Shown in pieces: positions 14,224-23,991 of a DNA stretch of 64,000 nucleotides. Under the pieces are notes generated by a model. It did no database searches. It was not told where the DNA came from and saw nothing but the letters and a program-made list of their open reading frames with translations. The position numbers and the translations under genes are program-made. Numbering within the stretch: position 1 is the stretch's first letter; each line of letters begins with the position of its first letter. The DNA comes from Chitinophaga horti (GTDB lineage: Bacteria > Bacteroidota > Bacteroidia > Chitinophagales > Chitinophagaceae): assembly GCF_022867795.2 (NCBI RefSeq), contig NZ_CP107006.1, positions 2,666,001 to 2,730,000 of the forward strand, read 5' to 3'.

Positions 14224-17200
14224 TTATTGTAGAGCTCCGGTAGCAGGATCATAAGTTAGTAGCTGAGTATTAGTTGGAAGCTTACCACTCCTTACATCAC
14301 TTCTAAATGTCCTCGCACCCGATGGTGTGCCTGGTTTGAAATCTGCATGAAAATTATTAGGTGCCCAATTTGAATTTGGGTACTGCGACGGATGCAAACC
14401 TCCTGTTACTCGAACATCTGCCCCCGCAGCACCTCGTGGGGTAAATGAAAACTGCGTATTCGGATATCGTTGTGTAAGCTCCGTTGGCAGTCCTACACCA
14501 GTCCCTCCATTTAGTTGATCATAGTGGACGCGATTTCCAAGATTTACTGCATTCCTGACGGCAGGATTGTTGGTGCCCCTTGCAACATTGTTTGCAGCAT
14601 TCGCGCCAGCGGATACCTGATTGGCCGATGTGGCGGCCTGAGTTGTTGTTGCGACGGTAGCTTCAACAGATTCCGTAGTAGCTACATTTACCGCGGGTTT
14701 AGCCGCGCCCACAGACTTCATGCCTTTGCTTACCAGAACCATTGCGAGTACGTCCTCGTAGGTATGCGGATCTGTTGCGATCTTCTTTAAATCACGCCCT
14801 TTCTGTTCAAGTGTGGTATTTACTGTCCAATTATACCCTGCGACAGCTGTGCTGCTGATGTCTCCCCAAATTTTCTTATATCCATTTCCACCGTCTGCTA
14901 GATTATAAATGGGATTCAAATTAGCAACCATTTCGACGGATCCTACAGCCCCATTCCATATACTTATGGCTGTATTTCCGGTGAATTTTCCCGCACTATG
15001 GTACCATGCGTCGCTTGAAGCATACTCCATTTTTTGGACTTTCCCCTTGGAGAAGTCAGCCTCAAGCCCATCTAAGTCACTAGCCTGGATAGGAGTATTC
15101 GAAGCAAATTGATAAGGTGTGAGTTCTGGATACTTTTTGATCAAGGGATCCACACTCAAAAACCTCCCCACCCTCGCATCATACACCCTCATCCCATAAT
15201 CCTGCTGCCCTCCATCACCTTTCCCAACCTCATTATCATTCTCCTTCCCATTAAACCCATAACGATAACCTGCCACATTCAAAGACCTCCCAGGCTGCAC
15301 CATCCCGAACGGATAGTAGTCCTGCATACTCCGCACATCCGCCGTCAACTCCGCCCCGGGATGCAATTCGTCGCTCACCACCGCCATCACGTTGCCCAGG
15401 TGGTTCGACAGTTCGTACAACTTGTTCCCTTCGGTGTTCCACGATTCTGTGGCGGTTTTACCTGCCTCGGGGTACCAGCTGCCCAAGCGCGAAGATCCGT
15501 ACAAAACCTGTTCTTTCAAACGGGTGGTGCCACCGCTTTTCTCATATATGCTGAGCGGGTTACCCTGCGCATCACGTACGTACCAGGTCTCCGTGATCTG
15601 GCCACCATTATTATGCCATTTGTACACCCTGTTGCCTGCCCCGTCGTACTTGTACTCGAGGTAGGGCTGGTTGTTTTTGGCAATTTTGCGGAGCTTTCCA
15701 TACACGGACCACTCTAACCGGGTGATGTTTTCTTTCACATCTGCCCGCAGGTTGCCGATGTTGTCGTAAAGATAGTTGTTTCCGTTCTGATCTTTCAGGT
15801 CAGGTTGGCCGGCGGGGGTGGTCGCGATGTCCTTGATATGATTCAGGCGGTTATCTATCTTCTTTCCATCCGGTGTGCTCACATAATGATAGGTAAGATC
15901 GTCGATCAGCACGTCTGGGGTTGCACCATAGCGCTTATAGAACTGGATGTTGCCGTTCGCGTCATAGTTGATGTTCTCGCCATAAGCAGTGGCTTCGGTT
16001 CCGGACCAGTTGGTAGCACTGGTTGCCACCTGATCCTGCCTCATCTTCACCAGCCTGTTTAACTGGTCGTAACGATAGGTGTAGCCGGTAGTTTGTCCCT
16101 GGAATACGTTCTGCGGCAAGTGGCTGTTTAAGGCTAACGTAGTGCTGGCGATGTTCCCATTATAAAGGTTTACGCCCGCCGATGTACCAGTACCGGGCTG
16201 CCAGCCAAAGTCAGCTAGAGGGCGGAAGGGTGCGATTGGCTGGTAGTCGCCTCCGTAATAGTTAATACTGTATCCGAACACGTCTCTTGGCACAGAGATG
16301 CGTACGCCCTGACCATCACCGCCTATGTCTGTTTGCGGGTCTAGCTTGCTGCTGTTGATCTTCTTTAACCAGCCTTGCAGGGTGTATACGTAATCCAGTC
16401 CCTGCACGGCATTCTTACCGAGGACCATTCGGGCCAGGGGCTGATGCAGATAGTATTCGTACGAGGCATCTGTGGCCCAGTTAATGGCAGAATTAGGGGT
16501 AAGACCGGTTTTGGCCGCTACCAGCCTGTTCCTGGCGTCATATTCATAACCATAATAGAACTGGTCACCTTCTCCCCGCTCGTAACCTACCATATTCACT
16601 TTTCCACTCGCAAGGTCATAGTCATAGTCGATCTTTTTCTTGTCCGTGAGGCCGGGCAGCTTGTGCCACAGGGCTTTCACGTTGCCTATCTGGTCGTAAC
16701 TGTAATAGGTATACTGTTCTACGGTGTTTTCTACCTCTTCGAAAGAGGTGGCAGACACGCGTTTGCGGAGGTTTTCCTGCTCATTCAACGCGGCTGCAGT
16801 ATAAGGTGCATCGTATAAGGTCTTCGTGATCTGTGACCGGGTACCGCCAGCCATTATATTTCCGATGGTCGTGTCCGCGAGGAAATGGGTATTGGTTGTA
16901 GGTGATGTCGATACCGTTTTTTCACCAACCTGTACGATCCGGGACTGCCCATCATATACGGTATAACTATACCTGTTTGATGCACCTAAGTTTACAGGGG
17001 TCTGCTGCTCCTGGTTCTGGGAAAACACGAGCCTGCCCAGCTTATCGTACCAGAATTTACTGGTGCCGGCGTCGGGCGATCGTTGCGTTGTTACGCCACC
17101 CAGTGACTGGAAGGCATAACTGGTGGGTAAAGTGTGCGAAGGGTAAAACGGCTCCGGCTGTACGCCAGGCGTTCCACCACCCGGGCCAGCGGGCTCAATT

Positions 17201-20200
17201 CCATTCGCAGGGGTATTGAAGCGCCCCCAGAAAACACGGGCTGACTGCAGATCGGCGGCATGACCCGGACTTACCCCAAAGCAATACTGCGTGGCGTTTC
17301 CTTCGATCTCTGCGTCTGTCAGCAGCCGGTTGTAGATGCGCAGGTGTTTCAGATGATTCGCACGCTGCGGATAAATAAACTGACCATTTTGCGAGGTGAT
17401 TGTCCATGAGCAAACGGCTGGCGTAGGCGATGCAATCGGCGGACACAATATTCCGTTTACAGACACTGACAAACCGGGGCGCAACAGGTTGTTTCCCTGT
17501 GCAACGACATGTATCCACTTATCGAGCGGCAACAGCTGCTGTATGTTTACGGCAGTCCGATAAGTCAGGGCCGAGCTAGTCTGCTTCGTGACAGGATCGA
17601 CCTTGAAGATGTCGAGTGAGAGCTGGTTGTTATTGATACAATAGCTCACGATGTACTCGTCGACGCCTGCCGTCATCACCATCTGCGTTCCATTTGCCGA
17701 AGTGGCTGCATTATACAACCACATTTCCATGGCAGCGGGTGTTTCGGAGCGTAAAGCATTTCCTAATGCCGTATAAGCGTTTTCCGGAACGGTGTTACTT
17801 GCCGGACCGTTTCCATAGTTACATTGTTGTGACTGGGCCAGCCTGGCGGCGGTTACTGCCTGCCGCTGTGCAACGGTCAATATCTCGACGCCTTGGGGAG
17901 GCACTGTTCGTACAAGGTTACCTGCCTGGTCGTAATAATAAAGGGTATAATGGTATACCTGCCAGGGCACGTCGGCCAATAGCGTTGGCTTGTTATTACC
18001 GCAATAAGCAATATAACTTTTACGGAAGGCGCGTTTATGGCCGTCTATGTACTCCATGTAAGCCTTGCGACCTGCATATGCGGCATCGTCCACCACATTG
18101 AGCAAACAAGTAAAGGGGTCTTCACCGGGCACGTCCGCGTATATCGGGCGGTTGCACAACATATTGGTGGTAGAAGGATTTGTGGCCAACTGCTGTATAT
18201 AAGCCGCATAATCTTCATACCCCATGGTGAATCCCCAGCGCTGATTCAGGAAATTGGTGAGTATTGTCCTGTAATGCTCGTGTGTAGTAGCGGCCGACCA
18301 GTCAGGAATACTGGATGACAATGCCGACATCGCCGCTGAAAAATCAGTGGCAGTGACACATCCTTGGGCCGATGGATCTAAAAATACGGGCAATGCAAGG
18401 GTTTCATCAAGTATATAACGACAATTGGTACATCCTTTCTGAAGCGCGGCCAATTGGCCAGGCGTAAGTTTCATAGCGGAACCGAACTTCGCCAGGACGT
18501 ACTGGGCGAATGTTCCTACCGGGTCAGCGTTATATTGCGATTCGAGGGCTGCCAGTTTAGCACATATATCGGCGTTCACAAAGTCTACCTCTAAAACATT
18601 GGCCTGGGGCTTAATGTCGTAAGGAAGGGGCGCTTCGATCAGCCAGGGATTACAATCCATATCCAGGGCAGACATATTCAGCACACCCCTGATAACATCT
18701 TCAAAAGAACTGTAGCCTTCAGCCGTGGCCCTGCCGGAAGGCAACGTGCTGGCACCGGCCATATGCTCAAGGTCGGCACCTAGCTGGCATACCTCTACAA
18801 GTTTTTGCCGGAGCAGGTCGCGGGTGTTTGTATTAATACCGTTTTGCTGCAGGTACTTTTCAAACTGTTTCATCCAGCCGTCGGCCATCCCCTCGCAGGT
18901 AGCGCGGGCATTGGTAACAACTTCGTTCAACGCCTGCCCCTGTTGTTGCGTGACGTCATTTGCCGTTGCCGGTACAATAAATTCGTAACCGGGTACGCCG
19001 GCACGAGATATTTTATGACCAAATTTGGCAGCGCAACTGGTCACATCAACGCAGGAAATCGAGAAGAAACTCAGTGATATATTGGTGCTATCGCCAACGT
19101 AAAAACTGTGCTTGTCGTTGTCATTATCAAAGAAAAACGAGGCATAAGTATCATGGTTAGTGCGCAGTACTATCTTGACTGTTTTGTCACCAATCGGGAC
19201 CGTATTCTCTTCGCTATATCCAAGCTCGTAATACCAGAAGTCAGTACCCTCGGTCCTTGTACCTTGTAAAACAAACTGGTTCGGGCAATTAGGGTCCACG
19301 GGAAGTGAGGAAGACTGGCTCGACTCAACCACGTTACTGTTTACAGGTAATTCCGGTTCGGCAAAAGCTGTTTCCGCGTCCGGCGCCTTCGTGCAGGAGC
19401 TCACCCATACGTTGCTGTAATGGATGGCAGGCCTGTTCGCCACCTTCACCGTATAACAGTCATAAAAATCACTTACCTGGAATTTACAGTAATCCTTCGG
19501 GCCACCTATCCGTGTGCCACTCACCACCCAGTACTGTTTTATTGAACCGTTCTCCGGATACTCGAAGTAAGAACCGGTTTGCACCGTTGTGGAAGGCATA
19601 TCGGCACTACCAGCCGTACCCGGACACGGATATGTTGATGGCAATGCCTGGCATTCGATACTGGAAATAACGATTGAAGCCGGATCGATTTCTCTATCCA
19701 CGTTAAATGCAACCTGATGCTGACCAGCGTCGAGCATGACAGCATCTACCTTAAACAGGGAGCTGTATTGGGCCGGATAGGTAAAGTTGATGACGGTGTT
19801 CGTTGATACGGTAGCAGCGTATTTCAATACGAGACGGTGGAACGGATCAGTAGGTAACCCTCCCTCCGATTCTATGCGGAAGTCGGCGGGTGGCAGGCAA
19901 TATTGTTTAGCGGGGTTGCCTGTTAAAGTACCAACCGGGCACTTGCCGCTGCAGGGGCCTTCGGCCATGGAACGCTGGTAATATTTTTCCTTCAGTTCCA
20001 TGTACTTCTGGCGGTACATATCCCACTCCTTATTCACCACCCGGCAGCTGGCATCGGGTGTGCATTGGTTCCAGGAATTTCCCTGGGCAGCCAGTGTATT
20101 AGTATTGAACGTTTCGTTGGCGCAATACAATGAGTAGTTAACAAATGCCGAAAGCGATTTAAGATAAAGCGATGAGGCATTTACACCCAGCACCCGGGTG

Positions 20201-23157
20201 GAGTAGCCAATGAGGTCGGCACCAAACTCACTCCGATAAGGATAGCCTGCTGCACCCACCGCAAAAAATGGATCCTTCGCCAACAGCCATTCTACCTGCG
20301 TTGCATTGTATCTGACCCCGAGTATATTAAAGAGATCATCATCCGTTAGCGCCATGCTGTTAATACGGCTATCCCAACGGCGGTAGACCTCATTTGTTTG
20401 ACAGGACTGGAATGCACAATACTCAGGATGATGCACTACAAACTTCTCCGCCCACTCCTCGCGCCAGTAAGTAACCAGGTCTGCCTCCGTAAATGAAGCG
20501 TCGTTAGGTGACCATTCTGTCCCGTCATCCAATTTAAACTTATTGTCATTCCATGCGCCGAAGTTGTCGGGCGTCCGGGGAAATACCTGCCTGAAATGAA
20601 GGGCGAGTATGTTCGTTGCCGGTTCCAACACATTGCCTTCTGCATCAAACAATGCATACTGGCCACCCGGACTAATATCCAGGATCAATTGGCGCTTTAG
20701 CCCATCGCAAGGTGAGGGCTGGCAGTCATTGCTGTTTATAAGCGCGGTACATTTTGCAGAGAGGTTGTCGTATAACGATCCTGCCCAGCTATTGAACAAC
20801 GCAGTATTCCCTGTCAGGTCTACATTATTCGCCTCCAACTGACTGCTCAACCTCGCTATGAAGTTAGGCTTCGCTCCCAGGACTGCAGCACAGGTCCGGC
20901 AGTCATTGATACAATTGGTAAAGTCTGCTGTTTGCAGTTGTTCATAAGCGAACTGGAAAGCGGACTTCAGATTTGTATTCTGAGCAATATACGTTTCTGT
21001 GTAATTCCTGATCGCGTCTTCACTAAGCGACAGTTCAAAAGATACGTTATAGGTGCCAAGTCTGCTGATATTGGTTTGCACCGTGTCCGTTCTGATACCA
21101 TCCGCATCACAGTCAGCCAGTGCCCGACCAACATCCGCCTGTTTACGGCCAACGAGCTTACCACAATCATCCGTTACCCGTATATTCAATTTGTAGTAAC
21201 AGTTGCTGCAAATCTGCACACCACTTTCATTGTACTGCTTGATGAGCTGATCGACCTGGTAGGTAAATACGGCGTTGCCAGTGTTAGAAGCCAGGTAGCT
21301 GCCGGAGCCGGTAAGCATCAGGCGACTTTCGTCGAAAGTGAAGTCGGCAGGTTCCAGCATATTGAAAACCTCCCTTGTTACTCCCACCGCTGTGGAAGAC
21401 AGTGCATTCAGGTTATCCGGCTTTGCTCCCGCCAATGCAGTGGCAATAACCTTTCCCGATGCATTCAGGTAAGATACACTCACCTGCCCATTGCCATCTA
21501 CCGTCATATTTTTAAGGTAGTGAGAAGCATAACCGACATCATTACCAAACACCCTGTCTAATTCCCATTGCCCTGGCTTACCATAAAACATCTGTGTGGC
21601 CTTGCCTGCGGCACCAGGCTGAAATAACTCTCCTACTCCACCTTGTACGGCTACCCGATTTGTGTTATCGTTAGTGTACCTGGTTACAGAGAAAGGGTAA
21701 CCACCGGCGTTGGGAACATAATACTTATATGGCCGTTCTGCCTGATCTGCTGCCCGTTCGCCGGCAGCGGTAGGCAGGAAAGCATTATTTGCACTGTAGT
21801 AAGAGCCCAGTTTACCCAAGCTGGTATTTACCGGGAGGGGTTTTAAAATACAACTCGCGGAGGAGCCGCCATAGGCATCAGCGAAATTATAGCGGTTGTT
21901 GGCTCCGTTATACAAGTCATCCGCCTTAAAGGACAGTTCCTTTCCCTGGACCGGAATTGGCATGGTTTGCAGCAGTGGACGGCCAAACTCGTCGTATACC
22001 TGGCTTTGTACAATTACATGGTCATCGGCATTCGCCAGGTTAGTTGGCGCTTCCGCAGCCATCAGTGTTTGCCGGGTGCGTGAGCTTCCATCCAGGAACG
22101 TGATCGTTTCCTGGCGCTTGCCATCTTCCGCAAACGTGGCGTTATATTGCCAGTTAAAGTTGGGATGGAACCACTCCTGCGATAAGATAATCACAGCCGA
22201 AACAGCCGATCCGCCCTGGTTCATGTCATATACCCAATCGCCTTCGGTTCGCAGACCATTGTCTTCGTCCACGGTCCGGATACGCACAAGTAAATACTTA
22301 GTATTGTTTACCAGGCTTATCGTGAAATTTTCTTCGGATACTGTTGCACGCGTAGCATTATTGCGAAACATTTTAGCCAGCGTCGCATGCGGTGTGTTGA
22401 CGCCGCTTAGTTCCAGTATTTTTCCGTTAGGGGATTCATCATCTATAAAAGTATACTCAATATCATACTGTTCTGCCGCTGCTTCAATCTTATCCCAGGT
22501 GAGATGAAGTAAAGTACCGCCAACAGGTGTAGGTGTAATATTTCGCGCCATCGGGTTTCCGCCGCTTTCGTCGTTCTGCGAAATGCTAAAACTTGGCAGC
22601 AACTGCCGGTCGGGCACGCCGTGGTATTTGCGCTCCACCACTATTTTATTAGTGATGCGGAAGATGGGCGGCCGCTCATCACCTAGTTCGGGGCAGGAGA
22701 TACTGTTCACCGTGACCTTCACCATATGGCCGTTCTGGAACCAATAGCTATCTTCGGGTTTGAATGTTGCGCCCTTTACGGGATCGTAATTAATCTCAAG
22801 TTTTGCATGTTCGATAACCACAGGCTCTGCCTGGTCGGGATTGCTCCAGTATTCGATTTTGAGATCGACCTCGCAACTGAACTTTTGTTGCGGATAGGCG
22901 GTCGTATCGCGGTACAGGCTGAATGTAACGACATTCGTCACTTTTTTATTCTGAACACGACCCCAGTCGTAATCCGGGTTACGGAATTTTTCGTCCCGCA
23001 CGATCACGCTGTCGCCCTGCTTCAGTTTTCCTCTTATCTGGTTTTGATAAGGCTCTACCGCAGCCAACAGGGACTTTTGCCAACCTGCTATCAACAACAG
23101 GCTGTAAAAGATCACCTTAAGTATGCTTCTGGTCATTTTGTATGGATAGAAACGCAT
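14224..23157 (-). CDS. Giant Rhs/YD-repeat polymorphic toxin with nuclease-like C-terminal tip
   Basis: About 2977 aa from the ATG at 23157 (MRFYPYKMTRSILKVIFYSL..., a Sec signal peptide). In-frame Met codons also exist at 23208, which would overlap the previous gene, and at 23136. The N-terminal ~350 residues are beta-rich with an Fn3-like stretch, followed by a DUF6443-like region (YDEFGRPLLQTMP) and a long Cys-rich region. A LamG/concanavalin-like domain lies near 1810-1960 (MEMWLYNAAT, KWIHVVAQG, LKHLRIYNRLLTDAEIEG). YD repeats follow (KFWYDKLGRLVFSQN, YEYDARNRLVAAKTG). The Rhs core is near 2600-2680 (NHLGNVMAVVSDE, GMRVYDARVGRFLSVDPL). After a hydrophobic pre-toxin region the last ~110 residues form the tip: GAAGADVRVTGGLHPSQYP and HADFKPGTPSG give a D...DxK arrangement like PD-(D/E)xK nucleases. 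No T9SS C-terminal domain is visible. Confidence 0.85.
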   Translation of the reverse strand: MRFYPYKMTRSILKVIFYSLLLIAGWQKSLLAAVEPYQNQIRGKLKQGDSVIVRDEKFRNPDYDWGRVQNKKVTNVVTFSLYRDTTAYPQQKFSCEVDLKIEYWSNPDQAEPVVIEHAKLEINYDPVKGATFKPEDSYWFQNGHMVKVTVNSISCPELGDERPPIFRITNKIVVERKYHGVPDRQLLPSFSISQNDESGGNPMARNITPTPVGGTLLHLTWDKIEAAAEQYDIEYTFIDDESPNGKILELSGVNTPHATLAKMFRNNATRATVSEENFTISLVNNTKYLLVRIRTVDEDNGLRTEGDWVYDMNQGGSAVSAVIILSQEWFHPNFNWQYNATFAEDGKRQETITFLDGSSRTRQTLMAAEAPTNLANADDHVIVQSQVYDEFGRPLLQTMPIPVQGKELSFKADDLYNGANNRYNFADAYGGSSASCILKPLPVNTSLGKLGSYYSANNAFLPTAAGERAADQAERPYKYYVPNAGGYPFSVTRYTNDNTNRVAVQGGVGELFQPGAAGKATQMFYGKPGQWELDRVFGNDVGYASHYLKNMTVDGNGQVSVSYLNASGKVIATALAGAKPDNLNALSSTAVGVTREVFNMLEPADFTFDESRLMLTGSGSYLASNTGNAVFTYQVDQLIKQYNESGVQICSNCYYKLNIRVTDDCGKLVGRKQADVGRALADCDADGIRTDTVQTNISRLGTYNVSFELSLSEDAIRNYTETYIAQNTNLKSAFQFAYEQLQTADFTNCINDCRTCAAVLGAKPNFIARLSSQLEANNVDLTGNTALFNSWAGSLYDNLSAKCTALINSNDCQPSPCDGLKRQLILDISPGGQYALFDAEGNVLEPATNILALHFRQVFPRTPDNFGAWNDNKFKLDDGTEWSPNDASFTEADLVTYWREEWAEKFVVHHPEYCAFQSCQTNEVYRRWDSRINSMALTDDDLFNILGVRYNATQVEWLLAKDPFFAVGAAGYPYRSEFGADLIGYSTRVLGVNASSLYLKSLSAFVNYSLYCANETFNTNTLAAQGNSWNQCTPDASCRVVNKEWDMYRQKYMELKEKYYQRSMAEGPCSGKCPVGTLTGNPAKQYCLPPADFRIESEGGLPTDPFHRLVLKYAATVSTNTVINFTYPAQYSSLFKVDAVMLDAGQHQVAFNVDREIDPASIVISSIECQALPSTYPCPGTAGSADMPSTTVQTGSYFEYPENGSIKQYWVVSGTRIGGPKDYCKFQVSDFYDCYTVKVANRPAIHYSNVWVSSCTKAPDAETAFAEPELPVNSNVVESSQSSSLPVDPNCPNQFVLQGTRTEGTDFWYYELGYSEENTVPIGDKTVKIVLRTNHDTYASFFFDNDNDKHSFYVGDSTNISLSFFSISCVDVTSCAAKFGHKISRAGVPGYEFIVPATANDVTQQQGQALNEVVTNARATCEGMADGWMKQFEKYLQQNGINTNTRDLLRQKLVEVCQLGADLEHMAGASTLPSGRATAEGYSSFEDVIRGVLNMSALDMDCNPWLIEAPLPYDIKPQANVLEVDFVNADICAKLAALESQYNADPVGTFAQYVLAKFGSAMKLTPGQLAALQKGCTNCRYILDETLALPVFLDPSAQGCVTATDFSAAMSALSSSIPDWSAATTHEHYRTILTNFLNQRWGFTMGYEDYAAYIQQLATNPSTTNMLCNRPIYADVPGEDPFTCLLNVVDDAAYAGRKAYMEYIDGHKRAFRKSYIAYCGNNKPTLLADVPWQVYHYTLYYYDQAGNLVRTVPPQGVEILTVAQRQAVTAARLAQSQQCNYGNGPASNTVPENAYTALGNALRSETPAAMEMWLYNAATSANGTQMVMTAGVDEYIVSYCINNNQLSLDIFKVDPVTKQTSSALTYRTAVNIQQLLPLDKWIHVVAQGNNLLRPGLSVSVNGILCPPIASPTPAVCSWTITSQNGQFIYPQRANHLKHLRIYNRLLTDAEIEGNATQYCFGVSPGHAADLQSARVFWGRFNTPANGIEPAGPGGGTPGVQPEPFYPSHTLPTSYAFQSLGGVTTQRSPDAGTSKFWYDKLGRLVFSQNQEQQTPVNLGASNRYSYTVYDGQSRIVQVGEKTVSTSPTTNTHFLADTTIGNIMAGGTRSQITKTLYDAPYTAAALNEQENLRKRVSATSFEEVENTVEQYTYYSYDQIGNVKALWHKLPGLTDKKKIDYDYDLASGKVNMVGYERGEGDQFYYGYEYDARNRLVAAKTGLTPNSAINWATDASYEYYLHQPLARMVLGKNAVQGLDYVYTLQGWLKKINSSKLDPQTDIGGDGQGVRISVPRDVFGYSINYYGGDYQPIAPFRPLADFGWQPGTGTSAGVNLYNGNIASTTLALNSHLPQNVFQGQTTGYTYRYDQLNRLVKMRQDQVATSATNWSGTEATAYGENINYDANGNIQFYKRYGATPDVLIDDLTYHYVSTPDGKKIDNRLNHIKDIATTPAGQPDLKDQNGNNYLYDNIGNLRADVKENITRLEWSVYGKLRKIAKNNQPYLEYKYDGAGNRVYKWHNNGGQITETWYVRDAQGNPLSIYEKSGGTTRLKEQVLYGSSRLGSWYPEAGKTATESWNTEGNKLYELSNHLGNVMAVVSDELHPGAELTADVRSMQDYYPFGMVQPGRSLNVAGYRYGFNGKENDNEVGKGDGGQQDYGMRVYDARVGRFLSVDPLIKKYPELTPYQFASNTPIQASDLDGLEADFSKGKVQKMEYASSDAWYHSAGKFTGNTAISIWNGAVGSVEMVANLNPIYNLADGGNGYKKIWGDISSTAVAGYNWTVNTTLEQKGRDLKKIATDPHTYEDVLAMVLVSKGMKSVGAAKPAVNVATTESVEATVATTTQAATSANQVSAGANAANNVARGTNNPAVRNAVNLGNRVHYDQLNGGTGVGLPTELTQRYPNTQFSFTPRGAAGADVRVTGGLHPSQYPNSNWAPNNFHADFKPGTPSGARTFRSDVRSGKLPTNTQLLTYDPATGALQ
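15146..15232. repeat. 87-bp direct repeat of the Rhs core (copy in intact gene)
   Basis: Identical by eye to 12930-13016. It lies at the boundary between the conserved core and the variable tip of the intact Rhs gene, in the same orientation as the displaced copy, 2.2 kb away. Recombination between them would swap the current tip for the displaced REase-like tip and delete the DNA between. Confidence 0.85.
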
Positions 23158-23185
23158 GTCTTTTAAAACATTAAGGAGGTTAACA

Positions 23186-23968
23186 CTACTGGGCAAAAAT
23201 GATTTCATAGTCTTTCAAATGACCGGCAGGAACGAGTGTTCCATTTTCACGGTGCACATATCTGCTGATATCGAACAGACCGGTTTCTGCGTATCCCTTT
23301 CGCCATTGCTGCACCTGCACATGCAACAGCTTATCCCTTCCAGTATCCGTCGGATCGCTGAGGTCTGACATGCGCATGAACAGGCTTTTCATCAACCCGG
23401 CACTGTCGTATTGCAAGCTATACTCCCGGCAGGAGATGTGATTCTCCCTTGCAAGCTTGATTTCGGTAAGCCCGTTTACCTGGGTTTTAGAAATGTCGTA
23501 CTCCTCTTTCTCAAGTTGTTTCAGGTCGAGCGTCAATGGCGTTTTAAAGCCCCTGTTCGCCTGCCTGCCGGGAAAGACTAATATTTTCCGAAAATCATGC
23601 TGAATAGAAATCTCGCCACCAGGCAGGTGAATCATCTCGTTATCGCCTAGCCTATAGTAAACCGCCGTATCGTTTTTTGCATATTTAAATTCCACGTTCA
23701 TGGAATTGGAGGGGTCGGCCAAATCTTCTGCCTTATTGAAACCCGTGATAGTAAATACGCGCAAGGAATCGGTAGCCTTCAGCACCCGCATCATATCCTG
23801 CAGTATTTCTTTCTGCCCGGGCTTAATCTTATAGGCAGATACTTCCGACGCTTTATTTATCACTGCTGTCTTCTTCTTCCCGATTTCAGGCGTAGCCAGT
23901 GCAGCCGCCGCGATAGCCAGAATAGCCATCGGGGCCAATATTTTCATTACACTTATTCCCAGTTTCAT
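23186..23968 (-). CDS. Exported protein of the Rhs operon
   Basis: A 260-residue protein with a signal peptide (MKLGISVMKILAPMAILAIA AAALATP; the second Met is an alternative start) and a mature beta-rich domain with pairs such as MNVEFKYAKNDTAVYYRLGD and GGEISIQHDFRKILVFPG, ending at DYEIIFAQ. The amphipathic beta pattern suggests a LolA/LolB-like or outer-membrane-associated periplasmic fold, but I do not recognise a named family. It lies 23 bases after the SpvB-like gene and 28 bases before the chosen start of the giant Rhs gene. It is thus embedded between the two giant genes and may assist export or folding of either; this is inference from context. Confidence 0.7.
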   Translation of the reverse strand: MKLGISVMKILAPMAILAIAAAALATPEIGKKKTAVINKASEVSAYKIKPGQKEILQDMMRVLKATDSLRVFTITGFNKAEDLADPSNSMNVEFKYAKNDTAVYYRLGDNEMIHLPGGEISIQHDFRKILVFPGRQANRGFKTPLTLDLKQLEKEEYDISKTQVNGLTEIKLARENHISCREYSLQYDSAGLMKSLFMRMSDLSDPTDTGRDKLLHVQVQQWRKGYAETGLFDISRYVHRENGTLVPAGHLKDYEIIFAQ

Positions 23969-23991
23969 CGTGTTACTGATTACTTGTTCAA

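Noticed and set aside
15109..15717. Long plus-strand frames opposite the giant Rhs gene
   Set aside because: They are antisense shadows; the minus frame has continuous Rhs homology.
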